From assembly GCA_003456155.1 (NCBI GenBank), contig DMPC01000170.1:6420-13315 (forward strand): a stretch of 6,896 nt of DNA, given 5' to 3'. Both the position numbers and the translations under genes were made by a program. A model generated the notes under the pieces. That model was not told where the DNA came from and did not search any database. It saw nothing but the letters and a program-made list of their open reading frames with translations. Below are positions 1 to 6,226 of this stretch, piece after piece (position 1 is the stretch's first letter; each line of letters opens with the position of its first letter). Origin of the DNA: Actinomycetota bacterium (GTDB lineage: Bacteria; Actinomycetota; Actinomycetes; S36-B12).

Positions 1-28
1 GGTGATCTGCGTCCGGTGATCTGCGGGC
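1..28. repeat. 14-bp direct repeat, two copies, upstream of adoK
   Basis: The unit GGTGATCTGCGTCC occupies 1-14 and its first 11 bases recur at 15-25. A 14-bp period is not a multiple of three, which favours non-coding DNA. The + strand frame beginning at base 1 is nevertheless open to a TAA at 58-60, so 1-60 could be the last 19 codons of an upstream gene ending 11 bp before adoK. I do not recognise that peptide. Nothing else is visible in bases 1-71. Confidence 0.4.
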
Positions 29-71
29 GACCGGAGGGCAGGCGCGACACAGGCGGGTAAGGTCGTGGTCC

Positions 72-1058
72 GTGGCTGTCCTCATCACCGGGTCCATCGC
101 GACCGATCACCTCATGACCTTCCCGGGCCGGTTCGCCGACTCCCTCGTCGCTGACAAGCTCGACAAGATCTCGCTGTCCTTCCTCGTCGAGGAGCTCGAG
201 GTGCGCAGGGGCGGTGTCGCGCCGAACATCGCGTTCGGAATGGGCTGCCTGGGCCTGCGACCCGTCCTCGTGGGCGCGGTGGGCCCGGACTTCGCCGACT
301 ACGAGTCCTGGCTGCAGCGCCACAACGTCGACACCTCCGGAGTGCGGGTGTCGGAGTCACGGCACACCGCGCGTTTCGTCTGCACGACCGACAGCGACCA
401 GAACCAGATCGCCAGCTTCTATCCGGGCGCGATGTCGGAGGCCCGCAACATCGAGCTGCGACCGGTCGTCGACCGCGTCGGAAAGGCTGATGTCGTCCTG
501 ATCGGAGCCAACGATCCCGAGGCGATGCTGCGTCACACCGAGGAATGCCGCTTCCGTGGCTATGCCTTTGCCGCAGACCCCTCCCAGCAGCTCGCCCGCA
601 TGGGTGGGGAGGAGATCGTCCCCCTCGTCGAGGGTGCGCGCTACCTGTTCACCAATGAGTACGAATCCGCGCTGATCCAGCAGAAGACGGGCTGGACCGA
701 TGCCGACCTCAACGCCATGGTCGAGGTCCGGATCACGACCCTGGGAGCCCAGGGCGCCCGAGTGCAGCGCAGCGGCGAGCCCGCGGTGACCGTGCCGGTA
801 GCGGAGGAGGACCGCAGGGCCGACCCCACCGGAGTCGGTGACGCCTTCCGTGCGGGCTATCTGGCGGGTCAGTCCTGGGGCCTGCAGGATGAACGGTCCG
901 CCCAACTCGGTGCCCTGCTCGCGACCTATGTGATCGAGACGATCGGCACCCAGGAGTACGAGTTGGCTCGCATGCACTTCCTCGAGCGCATGGCCCGCGC
1001 CTACGGCGACGATGCCGCTGCCGAGGTGGAGCCGCACGTGATCTGCCCGCGTCCGTAG
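72..1058 (+). CDS. adoK: Adenosine kinase, PfkB (ribokinase-like) family, mycobacterial AdoK/CbhK type
   Basis: This cytoplasmic kinase probably phosphorylates adenosine to AMP with ATP in purine salvage. The 328-residue protein resembles M. tuberculosis AdoK (Rv2202c, 324 aa) along its whole length as I recall that sequence. Shared blocks include GSIATDHLM at 7-15 (D12 is the expected ribose contact), RGGVAPNIAF at 46-55, the SFYPGAMSEARNI block at 115-127, ADPSQQLAR at 168-176, the NxxE motif N195/E198, and the PfkB signature DPTGVGDAF at 251-259. D257 is the catalytic base and has the same number as in the mycobacterial enzyme. GTQE at 292-295 is also family-typical. The GTG start gives an N-terminus matching the family; the Shine-Dalgarno is weak (TAAGG at 59-63). 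Database names are often just 'carbohydrate kinase family protein'. The family call is firm; the exact substrate is inferred from homology. Confidence 0.9.
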   Translation: MAVLITGSIATDHLMTFPGRFADSLVADKLDKISLSFLVEELEVRRGGVAPNIAFGMGCLGLRPVLVGAVGPDFADYESWLQRHNVDTSGVRVSESRHTARFVCTTDSDQNQIASFYPGAMSEARNIELRPVVDRVGKADVVLIGANDPEAMLRHTEECRFRGYAFAADPSQQLARMGGEEIVPLVEGARYLFTNEYESALIQQKTGWTDADLNAMVEVRITTLGAQGARVQRSGEPAVTVPVAEEDRRADPTGVGDAFRAGYLAGQSWGLQDERSAQLGALLATYVIETIGTQEYELARMHFLERMARAYGDDAAAEVEPHVICPRP

Positions 1059-1083
1059 TCGCGGCGAGCGAAGCGCGGTCGCC

Positions 1084-1755
1084 ATGCCGATGGATCCCGG
1101 GCCGTGCCCTTGGGCTCTGCCCGATCCCGCGGATGCCCTGCCGGGCGAAGACGTCGTGGCGGTGGGGGCGGACCTTCAGCCGGCCACCGTTCTCGCCGGT
1201 TATGCCATGGGCCTGTTCCCCATGCACCTGTCGATGGGCGATCTCGCCTGGTGGTCCCCGGATCCGCGTGGGGTGCTGCCGCTGGACGCGTTGAAGGTGA
1301 GCCGGTCACTGCGGCGGTCGATGCGGGCCTTCACCTTCTCGCTCGATGCCGACTTCGTCGGCGTGATGCGCTCCTGCGCCGAGGGGCGCACCGAGGGGCA
1401 GTGGATCACGGAGGAGTTCGTCGACACCTACACGCGTCTCCATCGACTGGGCTGGGCCCATTCGATCGAGGTGTGGCAGGACGACGCGCTCGTCGGAGGC
1501 CTGTACGGCATCGAGATCGGCGGCCTGTTCGCGGGTGAGTCGATGTTCCACCGCGTCCCGGACGCCTCGAAGGCCGCCCTGGTCGTGCTGGTGGATCGGC
1601 TCCGGGCCGGCTCGGGTGATGCGCAGGAGCGCCTTCTCGACGTCCAGTGGCGCACCGAGCACCTTGCGTCGCTGGGAGTGATCGAGATCTCCCGAAGCGC
1701 CTACCTGTCGCGCCTCGAGGGCGCCCTTCGCCTGCCCGCGGCGCTGGGCGGCTGA
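1084..1755 (+). CDS. aat: Leucyl/phenylalanyl-tRNA--protein transferase
   Basis: Aat transfers Leu or Phe from charged tRNA to proteins with N-terminal Arg or Lys, marking them for ClpS/ClpAP degradation (bacterial N-degron pathway, cytoplasm). At 223 residues it is slightly shorter than the E. coli enzyme (234). Family motifs appear in order: AVGADL at 26-31 (usually AVGGDL), GLFPM at 43-47, WWSPDPR at 56-62, VSRSLRR at 72-78, WITEEFVDTYTRLH at 107-120, WAHSIEVW at 124-131, LVGGLYGIEIG at 136-146, GESMF at 151-155, DASKAAL at 160-166, LDVQWRTEHLASLG at 185-198 and EISR at 201-204. E152 and Q188 correspond to E. coli E156 and Q188, implicated in catalysis. The ATG at 1084 has no clear Shine-Dalgarno; a second ATG two codons on (1090) is equally possible. 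It lies 25 bp after adoK on the same strand, so co-transcription and translational coupling are likely. Confidence 0.95.
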   Translation: MPMDPGPCPWALPDPADALPGEDVVAVGADLQPATVLAGYAMGLFPMHLSMGDLAWWSPDPRGVLPLDALKVSRSLRRSMRAFTFSLDADFVGVMRSCAEGRTEGQWITEEFVDTYTRLHRLGWAHSIEVWQDDALVGGLYGIEIGGLFAGESMFHRVPDASKAALVVLVDRLRAGSGDAQERLLDVQWRTEHLASLGVIEISRSAYLSRLEGALRLPAALGG

Positions 1756-1772
1756 GCTGGCTGTCAGCCCAG
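1744..1772. terminator. Possible bidirectional hairpin spanning two convergent stop codons
   Basis: aat (+) and the desulfurase-like gene (-) converge with 8 bp between their stops. GGCTGA at 1750-1755 pairs with TCAGCC at 1764-1769 around the loop GCTGGCTG. An alternative fold pairs CTGGG plus CTGA with TCAGCCCAG, nine pairs with a CGG bulge. The stop codons of the two genes pair with each other in the stem. There is no T-rich tract on either side, so intrinsic termination would be weak; this may simply be a small processing or attenuation hairpin. Confidence 0.3.
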
Positions 1773-2933
1773 GTTCGCCCGGGCATCGGCCAGGGCCTCG
1801 GGCAGTGCGGTCAGGAAGTGGTCGACGGTGGCTTCGGGGCACCCGAGGGGCAGCGAGACCCGGATGGAGGCATCCGCGGCCACCCCCATCGCGGCGAGCA
1901 CCTGACTGGGCATCCGCGTGTCCGAGGTGCAGGCCGAGCCACTGGCGACGCTGATGCCCCGGCGGGACAGAGCATCGACCACGGCCTCGCCGGTCACCCC
2001 TGAGCAGGTGAAGGTGACGATGTGGGGGAGTCGCTCCGCCGGGTCGCCCGTCACGGCGATCCCGAGGGTCGAATCGGCCAGCACCTGTCGGATCCTCGCG
2101 GTGAGGGCGAAGGCTCGCCCTGCTTCCTGCCCTGCAACCGGCATGACCTGCTCCAGAGCGGTGGCGGCGGCAGCGGCGGCGGGGATGTCGGGAAAGCCCC
2201 CTACCCAGCCACGGTCGGGGGACTCGTCGGGAGCCCAGTGCAGGTCGCGACGGACCGCCAGCACTCCGGCGCCGGCCGGACCGGCCCAGTCACGGGCCGA
2301 GATCGCGAGGAGGTCCCAGTCAGTGGGCACGGGTCCACGGCCGATCACCTGGACGGCATGGACGAGCAGAGGTGCGCCTGCCGCACGCGTGCGCGCATGC
2401 ACCGCGTCCAACGGCTGCCGCGTACCGACCTCGGGGCTCGCGGCCTGCACGGCGACGACGGCGCAGGGGAGGGCCAGCGCACGGTCGAGGTCGACGAGGT
2501 CGATTCTTCCGGTGCCGTCGACGCGAACCTGATCGACCTCGACGCCCAGTGCTCCAAGGGGGTTCAGGACGGCGAGACTCTCGACCGAGGAGGCGACCAC
2601 GCGCGTGGATCTGCCCGAGGAGCGGGCCCTGCCCACGAGTCCCTGCAGGCCGACGGCGACGGCGGTGGGGCCCGAAGTCGTCCAGAACACCTCATCACGG
2701 GTGACCCCGAGGCCCGTTGCGACGCTCGAACGAGCGGCATCGAGGACCAGTCCAGCCCGCCGCCCCGCGTGGTGGAGTCGCGCAGGATCACTCCAGGCCT
2801 GGTCGCTGGCGGCGAGCCAGGCCTGACGGGCTGCGGGCAGGAGGGGCTGGCCGCCGACCGCATCGAGGTAGCCGGCGGGGGGTTCGGCCCACGGGCGTGG
2901 CCCGGTGCCGGCCGGTGCCTCGACGGGGGTCAT
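1764..2933 (-). CDS. Cysteine desulfurase-like (NifS/IscS fold, class V aminotransferase superfamily) protein lacking the PLP lysine; probable pseudoenzyme
   Basis: The protein follows the NifS/IscS fold: YLDAVGGQPL near the N-terminus, the WTTSGPTA cofactor-phosphate region, and GSACTS with the catalytic-loop cysteine (codon at 1929-1931), then IRVSLPLG near the C-terminus. The PLP pocket is not conserved. Against E. coli IscS, the stacking His104 is Ser, Asn155 is Pro, Asp180 is His (2358-2360), and the His205-Lys206 pair is Arg-Asp (2289-2294). The translation has no lysine at all. Active cysteine desulfurases bind PLP through that lysine and release sulfur from cysteine onto the loop cysteine. 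This one should not do that, although the cysteine could still carry persulfide. I recall streptomycete relatives with an intact SAHK motif and a fused TusA domain; TusA is absent here. I chose the ATG at 2931-2933 (389 aa) because a promoter-like element lies 7 nt upstream. An ATG at 2988-2990 would give 408 aa, but has no Shine-Dalgarno and adds unconserved sequence. It diverges from ctaC and converges on aat. Confidence 0.8.
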   Translation of the reverse strand: MTPVEAPAGTGPRPWAEPPAGYLDAVGGQPLLPAARQAWLAASDQAWSDPARLHHAGRRAGLVLDAARSSVATGLGVTRDEVFWTTSGPTAVAVGLQGLVGRARSSGRSTRVVASSVESLAVLNPLGALGVEVDQVRVDGTGRIDLVDLDRALALPCAVVAVQAASPEVGTRQPLDAVHARTRAAGAPLLVHAVQVIGRGPVPTDWDLLAISARDWAGPAGAGVLAVRRDLHWAPDESPDRGWVGGFPDIPAAAAAATALEQVMPVAGQEAGRAFALTARIRQVLADSTLGIAVTGDPAERLPHIVTFTCSGVTGEAVVDALSRRGISVASGSACTSDTRMPSQVLAAMGVAADASIRVSLPLGCPEATVDHFLTALPEALADARANLG

Positions 2934-2940
2934 GGCCGAC

Positions 2941-2970
2941 ACGGTAGCCGCCGATACCCGGGGGTGGCAG
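2941..2970 (-). promoter_or_regulatory. Candidate leaderless promoter of the desulfurase-like gene
   Basis: Read on the - strand, CTGCCA (2965-2970, four of six matches to TTGACA) is followed after 18 nt by TACCGT (2941-2946, TAnnnT type). The ATG at 2933 begins 7 nt beyond the -10 element, so transcription would start at or next to the start codon. No Shine-Dalgarno precedes this ATG. This is the geometry of leaderless mRNAs, which are common in actinobacteria. It rests on pattern only, in GC-rich DNA where weak matches are frequent. Confidence 0.35.
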
Positions 2971-3026
2971 GGGTGGCCGCGGACCGCCATCGTCGCGCGA
3001 TGAGGAGCAGATCACACTGCGCGGGG

Positions 3027-3060
3027 GCGCCCGTGCCGTTCACGCGGGGTGCGCTAGTCT
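3027..3060 (+). promoter_or_regulatory. Candidate ctaC promoter with an imperfect dyad
   Basis: TAGTCT at 3055-3060 fits the TAnnnT -10 consensus and lies 30 nt before the ctaC start, giving a leader of about 25 nt. The -35 is poor (GTGCCG at 3033-3038 with 16 nt spacing). An imperfect inverted repeat overlaps it: CGTG (3032-3035) faces CACG (3041-3044), with outer GCGC arms at 3027-3030 and 3051-3054. A repressor site is possible, but no known operator is recognised. Confidence 0.35.
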
Positions 3061-3075
3061 CGCCACAACCACACT

Positions 3076-3084
3076 CGAGGAAGG
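3076..3084 (+). promoter_or_regulatory. Ribosome binding site fixing the GTG start of ctaC
   Basis: CGAGGAAGG ends 6 nt before the GTG at 3091. It is the strongest Shine-Dalgarno in the area and decides this start over a second in-frame GTG at 3118, which has none. Confidence 0.7.
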
Positions 3085-3090
3085 TGTTCT

Positions 3091-3996
3091 GTGCGGCAGT
3101 CGAGCCACGCGGGCTCCGTGGGAGTCGCGACAGACCAGCAGGCGCGCGCCCAGCAGGGCCGGACGAAGGGTCGGGCACAGGGTCAGGCGCGCGGCCGTCG
3201 CCGGGCGATCGCCGTGGGTGTCGGTGTTCTGGCGGCCTCCCTCACTCTCTCGGGATGCACCACCAACGAGATCGTCTTCCTCGACCTGCCCTCGCCGGTC
3301 ACGAAGGAGGGCGTGATCATCCAGAATCTCTGGCAGGGGTCCTGGATCGCCGCCTGGGTGGTGGGCATCATCACGTGGGCGCTGATGCTCTGGGCGGCGT
3401 TCGCCTATCGGCGTCGTCACAAGGACGACACCCCCGAGCAGACGCAGTACAACATCCCCATCGAGATCCTGTACACCGTTCTGCCGCTCATCATGATCCT
3501 GGGACTGTTCTTCTTCACCGCCCGCGACCAGTCGGAGATCCTCGCGGTGAGCAACGACCAGGACGAGACGGTCGAGGTCGTGGGCTTCCGCTGGAACTGG
3601 GCCTTCAACTACCTCGACCAGGACGCCTACGCCATCGGCACGCCGAATCTCCCGGCCGAGCTCGTCCTGCCCGTCGGGGAGAAGATCCGGTTCGAGCTGG
3701 TGTCACCGGACGTCATCCACTCCTTCTGGGTGGTGGACTTCCTGTTCAAGATGGACGTCATCCCCGGCAAGCGCAACGTCTTCGAGCTCACCCCCGACAA
3801 AGTGGGCACCTACGCGGGCAAGTGCGCCGAGTTGTGCGGGGTCGACCATGCCCGCATGCTGTTCACGGTGCGTGTCGTGGAGCGCGCCGAGTATGACCAG
3901 TACATCGCAGACCTGAAGGAGAACGGCCAGGGAGGCCTGTTCGACACGGGCCTGAGCAACGACGACGGGCAGATGCCGGATGAGAGGACGATATGA
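3091..3996 (+). CDS. ctaC: Cytochrome c oxidase subunit II (aa3-type), CuA-bearing lipoprotein
   Basis: CtaC receives electrons from cytochrome c (in actinobacteria usually the diheme cytochrome of the bcc complex) at its binuclear CuA centre and passes them to subunit I. The 301-residue protein has a basic, Gln/Gly-rich cytoplasmic head (1-39), a hydrophobic signal segment (40-52) and the lipobox LSGC with C56 as the predicted lipidated residue. Two transmembrane helices follow at about 84-106 and 123-143, then the extracytoplasmic cupredoxin domain. The aromatic stretch WNWAFNY (168-174) is the usual electron-entry region. All CuA ligands are present: H210, C245, E247 (backbone carbonyl in known structures), C249, H253 and M256, in the motif CAELCGVDHARM. 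The 38-residue n-region before the signal core is long for a lipoprotein. It is the first gene of the ctaC-ctaD-ctaF operon; its TGA overlaps the ctaD ATG (ATGA). Confidence 0.97.
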   Translation: MRQSSHAGSVGVATDQQARAQQGRTKGRAQGQARGRRRAIAVGVGVLAASLTLSGCTTNEIVFLDLPSPVTKEGVIIQNLWQGSWIAAWVVGIITWALMLWAAFAYRRRHKDDTPEQTQYNIPIEILYTVLPLIMILGLFFFTARDQSEILAVSNDQDETVEVVGFRWNWAFNYLDQDAYAIGTPNLPAELVLPVGEKIRFELVSPDVIHSFWVVDFLFKMDVIPGKRNVFELTPDKVGTYAGKCAELCGVDHARMLFTVRVVERAEYDQYIADLKENGQGGLFDTGLSNDDGQMPDERTI

Positions 3997-5720
3997 CGAT
4001 CCTGAGTGACCCCCCCGTCTCCTCGCCGGCGTCCAGTCCTGCCGAGCGCAAGGCGGCCCGGAAGCGCTCGCTTGGCTCGGCCATCGTCTCCTGGGTGACC
4101 TCGACCGATCACAAGGTCATCGGCTACATGTACCTGTTCACGGCCACCCTCTGGTTCTTCCTCGCGGGCCTCATGGCCCTCGCCATCCGGGCCGAGCTGG
4201 CGGTGCCCGGGATGCAGTTCATCTCGCTGGAGCAGTACAACCAGCTGTTCACCATGCACGGCACGATCATGCTGTTCCTCTTCGCCACGCCACTGTTCGT
4301 CGGCTTCGGCAACGTCATCATGCCGCTGCAGATCGGTGCACCGGACGTCGCCTTCCCCCGGCTCAACATGCTGGGCTACTGGCTGTTCTTCTTCGGCGGA
4401 ATCACGGTCGCCCTGGGGTTCCTCACGCCCGGCGGCGCTGCGGCCTTCGGCTGGTTCGCCTACGCCCCGCTGAGCAACGCGGTGTACTCGCCCGAGGTGG
4501 GCGCTGACCTGTGGTACCTCGGCCTGGCCATGGGCGGCCTGGGCACGATCCTGGGCGGGGTCAACTTCGTGACCACGATCTTCACGATGCGGGCCCCCGG
4601 CATGACGATGTTCCGGATGCCGATCTTCACGTGGACGATCCTGGTGACCAGCATCCTGGTGCTGCTCTCGTTCCCCGTTCTCGCGGCTGCTCTGGCGATG
4701 GCCTTCATCGATCGTGAGTACGGCGCACTGGTGTTCGCCGCGGAGAACGGCGGAGCCATCTTGTGGCAGCACCTGTTCTGGTTCTTCGGGCATCCGGAGG
4801 TGTACATCCTGGCGCTGCCGTTCTTCGGCATCGCGAGCGAGATCATCCCGGTGTTCTCCCGCAAGCCGATCTTCGGCTACAAGGGTCTGGTCTTCGCGAC
4901 TCTCGCGATCGGCGCCCTGTCGATGGGCGTGTGGGCCCACCACCTCTATGTGACCGGCTCCGTCTATCTGCCGTACTTCGCGATCATGACCATGCTGATC
5001 GCTGTGCCCACGGGCGTGAAGTTCTTCAACTGGATCGGAACGATGTGGCGAGGGTCGATCTCGTTCGATACGCCCATGCTGTGGACGATGGGCTTCCTCG
5101 TCACCTTCCTGTTCGGTGGACTGACCGGCATCATCCTGTCGGCGCCGCCGCTCGACTTCCACGTCTCGGACAGCTACTTCGTGGTGGCGCACTTCCACTA
5201 CACCGTGTTCGGGACGGTCGTCTTCCTCTTCTTCGCCGGCCTGTACTTCTGGTGGCCGAAGATGACGGGCAAGATGCTCGACGAGCGGCTGGGCAAGGTT
5301 CACTTCTGGATCCTCTTCGTGGGCTTCCAGGTGACCTTCCTGGTGCAGCACTGGCTCGGTGTCCAGGGCATGCCGCGGCGATACGGTGACTATCTGCCCG
5401 CCGACGACTTCGATCTGCTGAACCAGATCTCCACGCTGGGTGCCGCCATGCTCGGCATCTCGACCCTGTTCTTCATCTGGAACGTGATCAAGACCTGGCG
5501 CACGGCACCCAAGGTCACGGTCGACGATCCCTGGGGCTGGGGAGGATCGCTGGAGTGGGCCACGTCCTGCCCGCCGCCGCGGCACAACTTCGTGTCCCTG
5601 CCCCGGATCCGCTCGGAGCGGCCGGCCTTCGATCTGCACCATCCTGAACTCGCCGCTCCCGGCGCCCATCCGGTGGCGGCGGGCGCAGCATCCCGACCGG
5701 TCGAGGGGGGTCAGTCGTGA
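3993..5720 (+). CDS. ctaD: Cytochrome c oxidase subunit I (aa3-type heme-copper oxidase)
   Basis: CtaD is the catalytic core that reduces oxygen to water and pumps protons across the cytoplasmic membrane. It has 575 residues and about twelve membrane helices. Residues match the canonical enzyme: heme a ligands H89 and H402, heme a3 ligand H400 (HFHYTVFG), CuB ligands H267, H316 and H317, and Y271 of the HPEVY motif, which forms the His-Tyr cross-link. D-channel residues are present (N107, D118, N125, E269), as is the K-channel lysine K343 (PTGVKFFNW). This is therefore a family A, proton-pumping type. The C-terminal PWGWGGSLEWATSCPPPRHNF stretch (513-533) and the RSERPAFDLHHPE stretch (540-552) are typical of actinobacteria, followed by an Ala/Pro-rich tail. 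The ATG overlaps the ctaC stop by 4 nt, with GAGAGG at 3982-3987 as Shine-Dalgarno. Its own TGA overlaps the GTG of ctaF. Confidence 0.98.
   Translation: MTILSDPPVSSPASSPAERKAARKRSLGSAIVSWVTSTDHKVIGYMYLFTATLWFFLAGLMALAIRAELAVPGMQFISLEQYNQLFTMHGTIMLFLFATPLFVGFGNVIMPLQIGAPDVAFPRLNMLGYWLFFFGGITVALGFLTPGGAAAFGWFAYAPLSNAVYSPEVGADLWYLGLAMGGLGTILGGVNFVTTIFTMRAPGMTMFRMPIFTWTILVTSILVLLSFPVLAAALAMAFIDREYGALVFAAENGGAILWQHLFWFFGHPEVYILALPFFGIASEIIPVFSRKPIFGYKGLVFATLAIGALSMGVWAHHLYVTGSVYLPYFAIMTMLIAVPTGVKFFNWIGTMWRGSISFDTPMLWTMGFLVTFLFGGLTGIILSAPPLDFHVSDSYFVVAHFHYTVFGTVVFLFFAGLYFWWPKMTGKMLDERLGKVHFWILFVGFQVTFLVQHWLGVQGMPRRYGDYLPADDFDLLNQISTLGAAMLGISTLFFIWNVIKTWRTAPKVTVDDPWGWGGSLEWATSCPPPRHNFVSLPRIRSERPAFDLHHPELAAPGAHPVAAGAASRPVEGGQS
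5703..5710 (+). promoter_or_regulatory. Ribosome binding site of ctaF inside the 3' end of ctaD
   Basis: GAGGGGGG lies 6 nt before the GTG at 5717. It supports that start, which overlaps the ctaD stop as GTGA and suggests translational coupling. Confidence 0.55.
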
Positions 5721-6112
5721 AGGTCGAAGGCTGGGTTTTCGGCCTCGGAGCCGTCTTCTTCATCCCTCTTGCAGCGATCTACTGGTACTTCTCCCGTGAT
5801 CCGATCGGGACCACCGCTCTGGCGCTGTCTGGCGGACTCGCCCTCATCATCGGTTTCTACGTCCTCTACACCGCCAAGCGCGTCTACCCGAGGCCGGAGG
5901 ACCGGCTGGATGGTGAGATCGACGAGGCCGATCCGGAGTACGGCTTCTTCAGCCCGCACTCCTGGTGGCCGCTGTTCGTCGGCCTGGGCGCCTTCATCAT
6001 CGCGCTGGGCCTCATCTTCGCGGTCTGGGTGATCGTGCTGGGTCTTGCGGCACTGATGCTCGCGATCATCGGCTGGATGTTCGAGTACTACCGGGGTGAG
6101 TTCGCCCGCTAG
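5717..6112 (+). CDS. ctaF: Cytochrome c oxidase subunit IV, actinobacterial type
   Basis: CtaF is a small membrane subunit of the actinobacterial aa3 oxidase; it carries no redox centre and probably helps stability or assembly of the bcc-aa3 supercomplex. The 131-residue protein has four predicted helices: about 4-25, 33-53, 83-102 and 103-122. A hydrophilic loop between helices 2 and 3 carries YPRPEDR (57-63) and GFFSPHSWWPL (76-86), both hallmarks of the family. The ending EYYRGEFAR is also family-typical. It begins with GTG overlapping the ctaD stop and is the last gene before the terminator, so the operon here is ctaC-ctaD-ctaF. No ctaE or qcr genes follow. Confidence 0.93.
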   Translation: MKVEGWVFGLGAVFFIPLAAIYWYFSRDPIGTTALALSGGLALIIGFYVLYTAKRVYPRPEDRLDGEIDEADPEYGFFSPHSWWPLFVGLGAFIIALGLIFAVWVIVLGLAALMLAIIGWMFEYYRGEFAR

Positions 6113-6127
6113 CGAGCCGAGACTCGA

Positions 6128-6165
6128 CAGCCCCCCGCCTGACCGGCGGGGGGCTGATCTCTTTC
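6128..6165 (+). terminator. Rho-independent terminator of the ctaC-ctaD-ctaF operon
   Basis: CAGCCCCCCGCC (6128-6139) and GGCGGGGGGCTG (6145-6156) form a perfect 12-bp, very GC-rich stem with the 5-nt loop TGACC, followed by the moderately T-rich ATCTCTTTCT. It starts 16 bp after the ctaF stop. The tract is weaker than in E. coli but normal for high-GC actinobacteria. Confidence 0.9.
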
Positions 6166-6203
6166 TGGGCCGTGGGTTCTGGGCCGTGGTTTCTGGGTCG
6201 TTG
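6164..6203. repeat. 14-bp tandem repeat, nearly three copies
   Basis: The copies are TCTGGGCCGTGGGT (6164-6177), TCTGGGCCGTGGTT (6178-6191) and the partial, diverged TCTGGGTCGTTG (6192-6203). The first copy overlaps the terminator tail. The period is not a multiple of three and no reading frame uses it. It looks like slippage-type intergenic repetition. Confidence 0.7.
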
Positions 6204-6214
6204 TCGCGGTGGAC

Positions 6215-6226
6215 CGATCGCGATCG
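6215..6226. repeat. 12-bp perfect palindrome
   Basis: CGATCGCGATCG is its own reverse complement and lies between two sets of direct repeats. It could be a protein-binding site, but short CG/AT palindromes of this kind also arise by chance in GC-rich genomes. Confidence 0.4.

Noticed and set aside
1..60. Possible C-terminal end of an upstream gene, open frame ending in TAA at 58-60
   Set aside because: Only 19 codons are visible, they contain a 14-bp repeat that breaks the triplet period, and the peptide is not recognisable.
357..1085. 242-codon open frame on the - strand opposite adoK
   Set aside because: adoK is clear over the same bases by full-length family similarity and catalytic motifs; the antisense translation matches nothing I recognise.
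1084..1755. GNAT-type acetyltransferase instead of Aat
   Set aside because: Aat shares a related fold, but WWSPDPR, LVGGLYG, GESMF and DVQxxTEHLASLG are specific to leucyl/phenylalanyl-tRNA--protein transferase.
2022..3896. 624-codon open frame on the + strand, across the desulfurase-like gene and into ctaC
   Set aside because: It is antisense to the - strand gene and then out of frame with ctaC. Its translation is rich in Arg, Gly, Pro and Asp with no recognisable motif, as expected from GC-rich DNA with few stop codons.
3810..5669. 619-codon open frame on the - strand opposite ctaD
   Set aside because: It is antisense to an unmistakable ctaD. The translation is a low-complexity mix of Glu, Arg, His, Gln and Asp with no membrane or domain signal; it is a shadow of ctaD codon usage.
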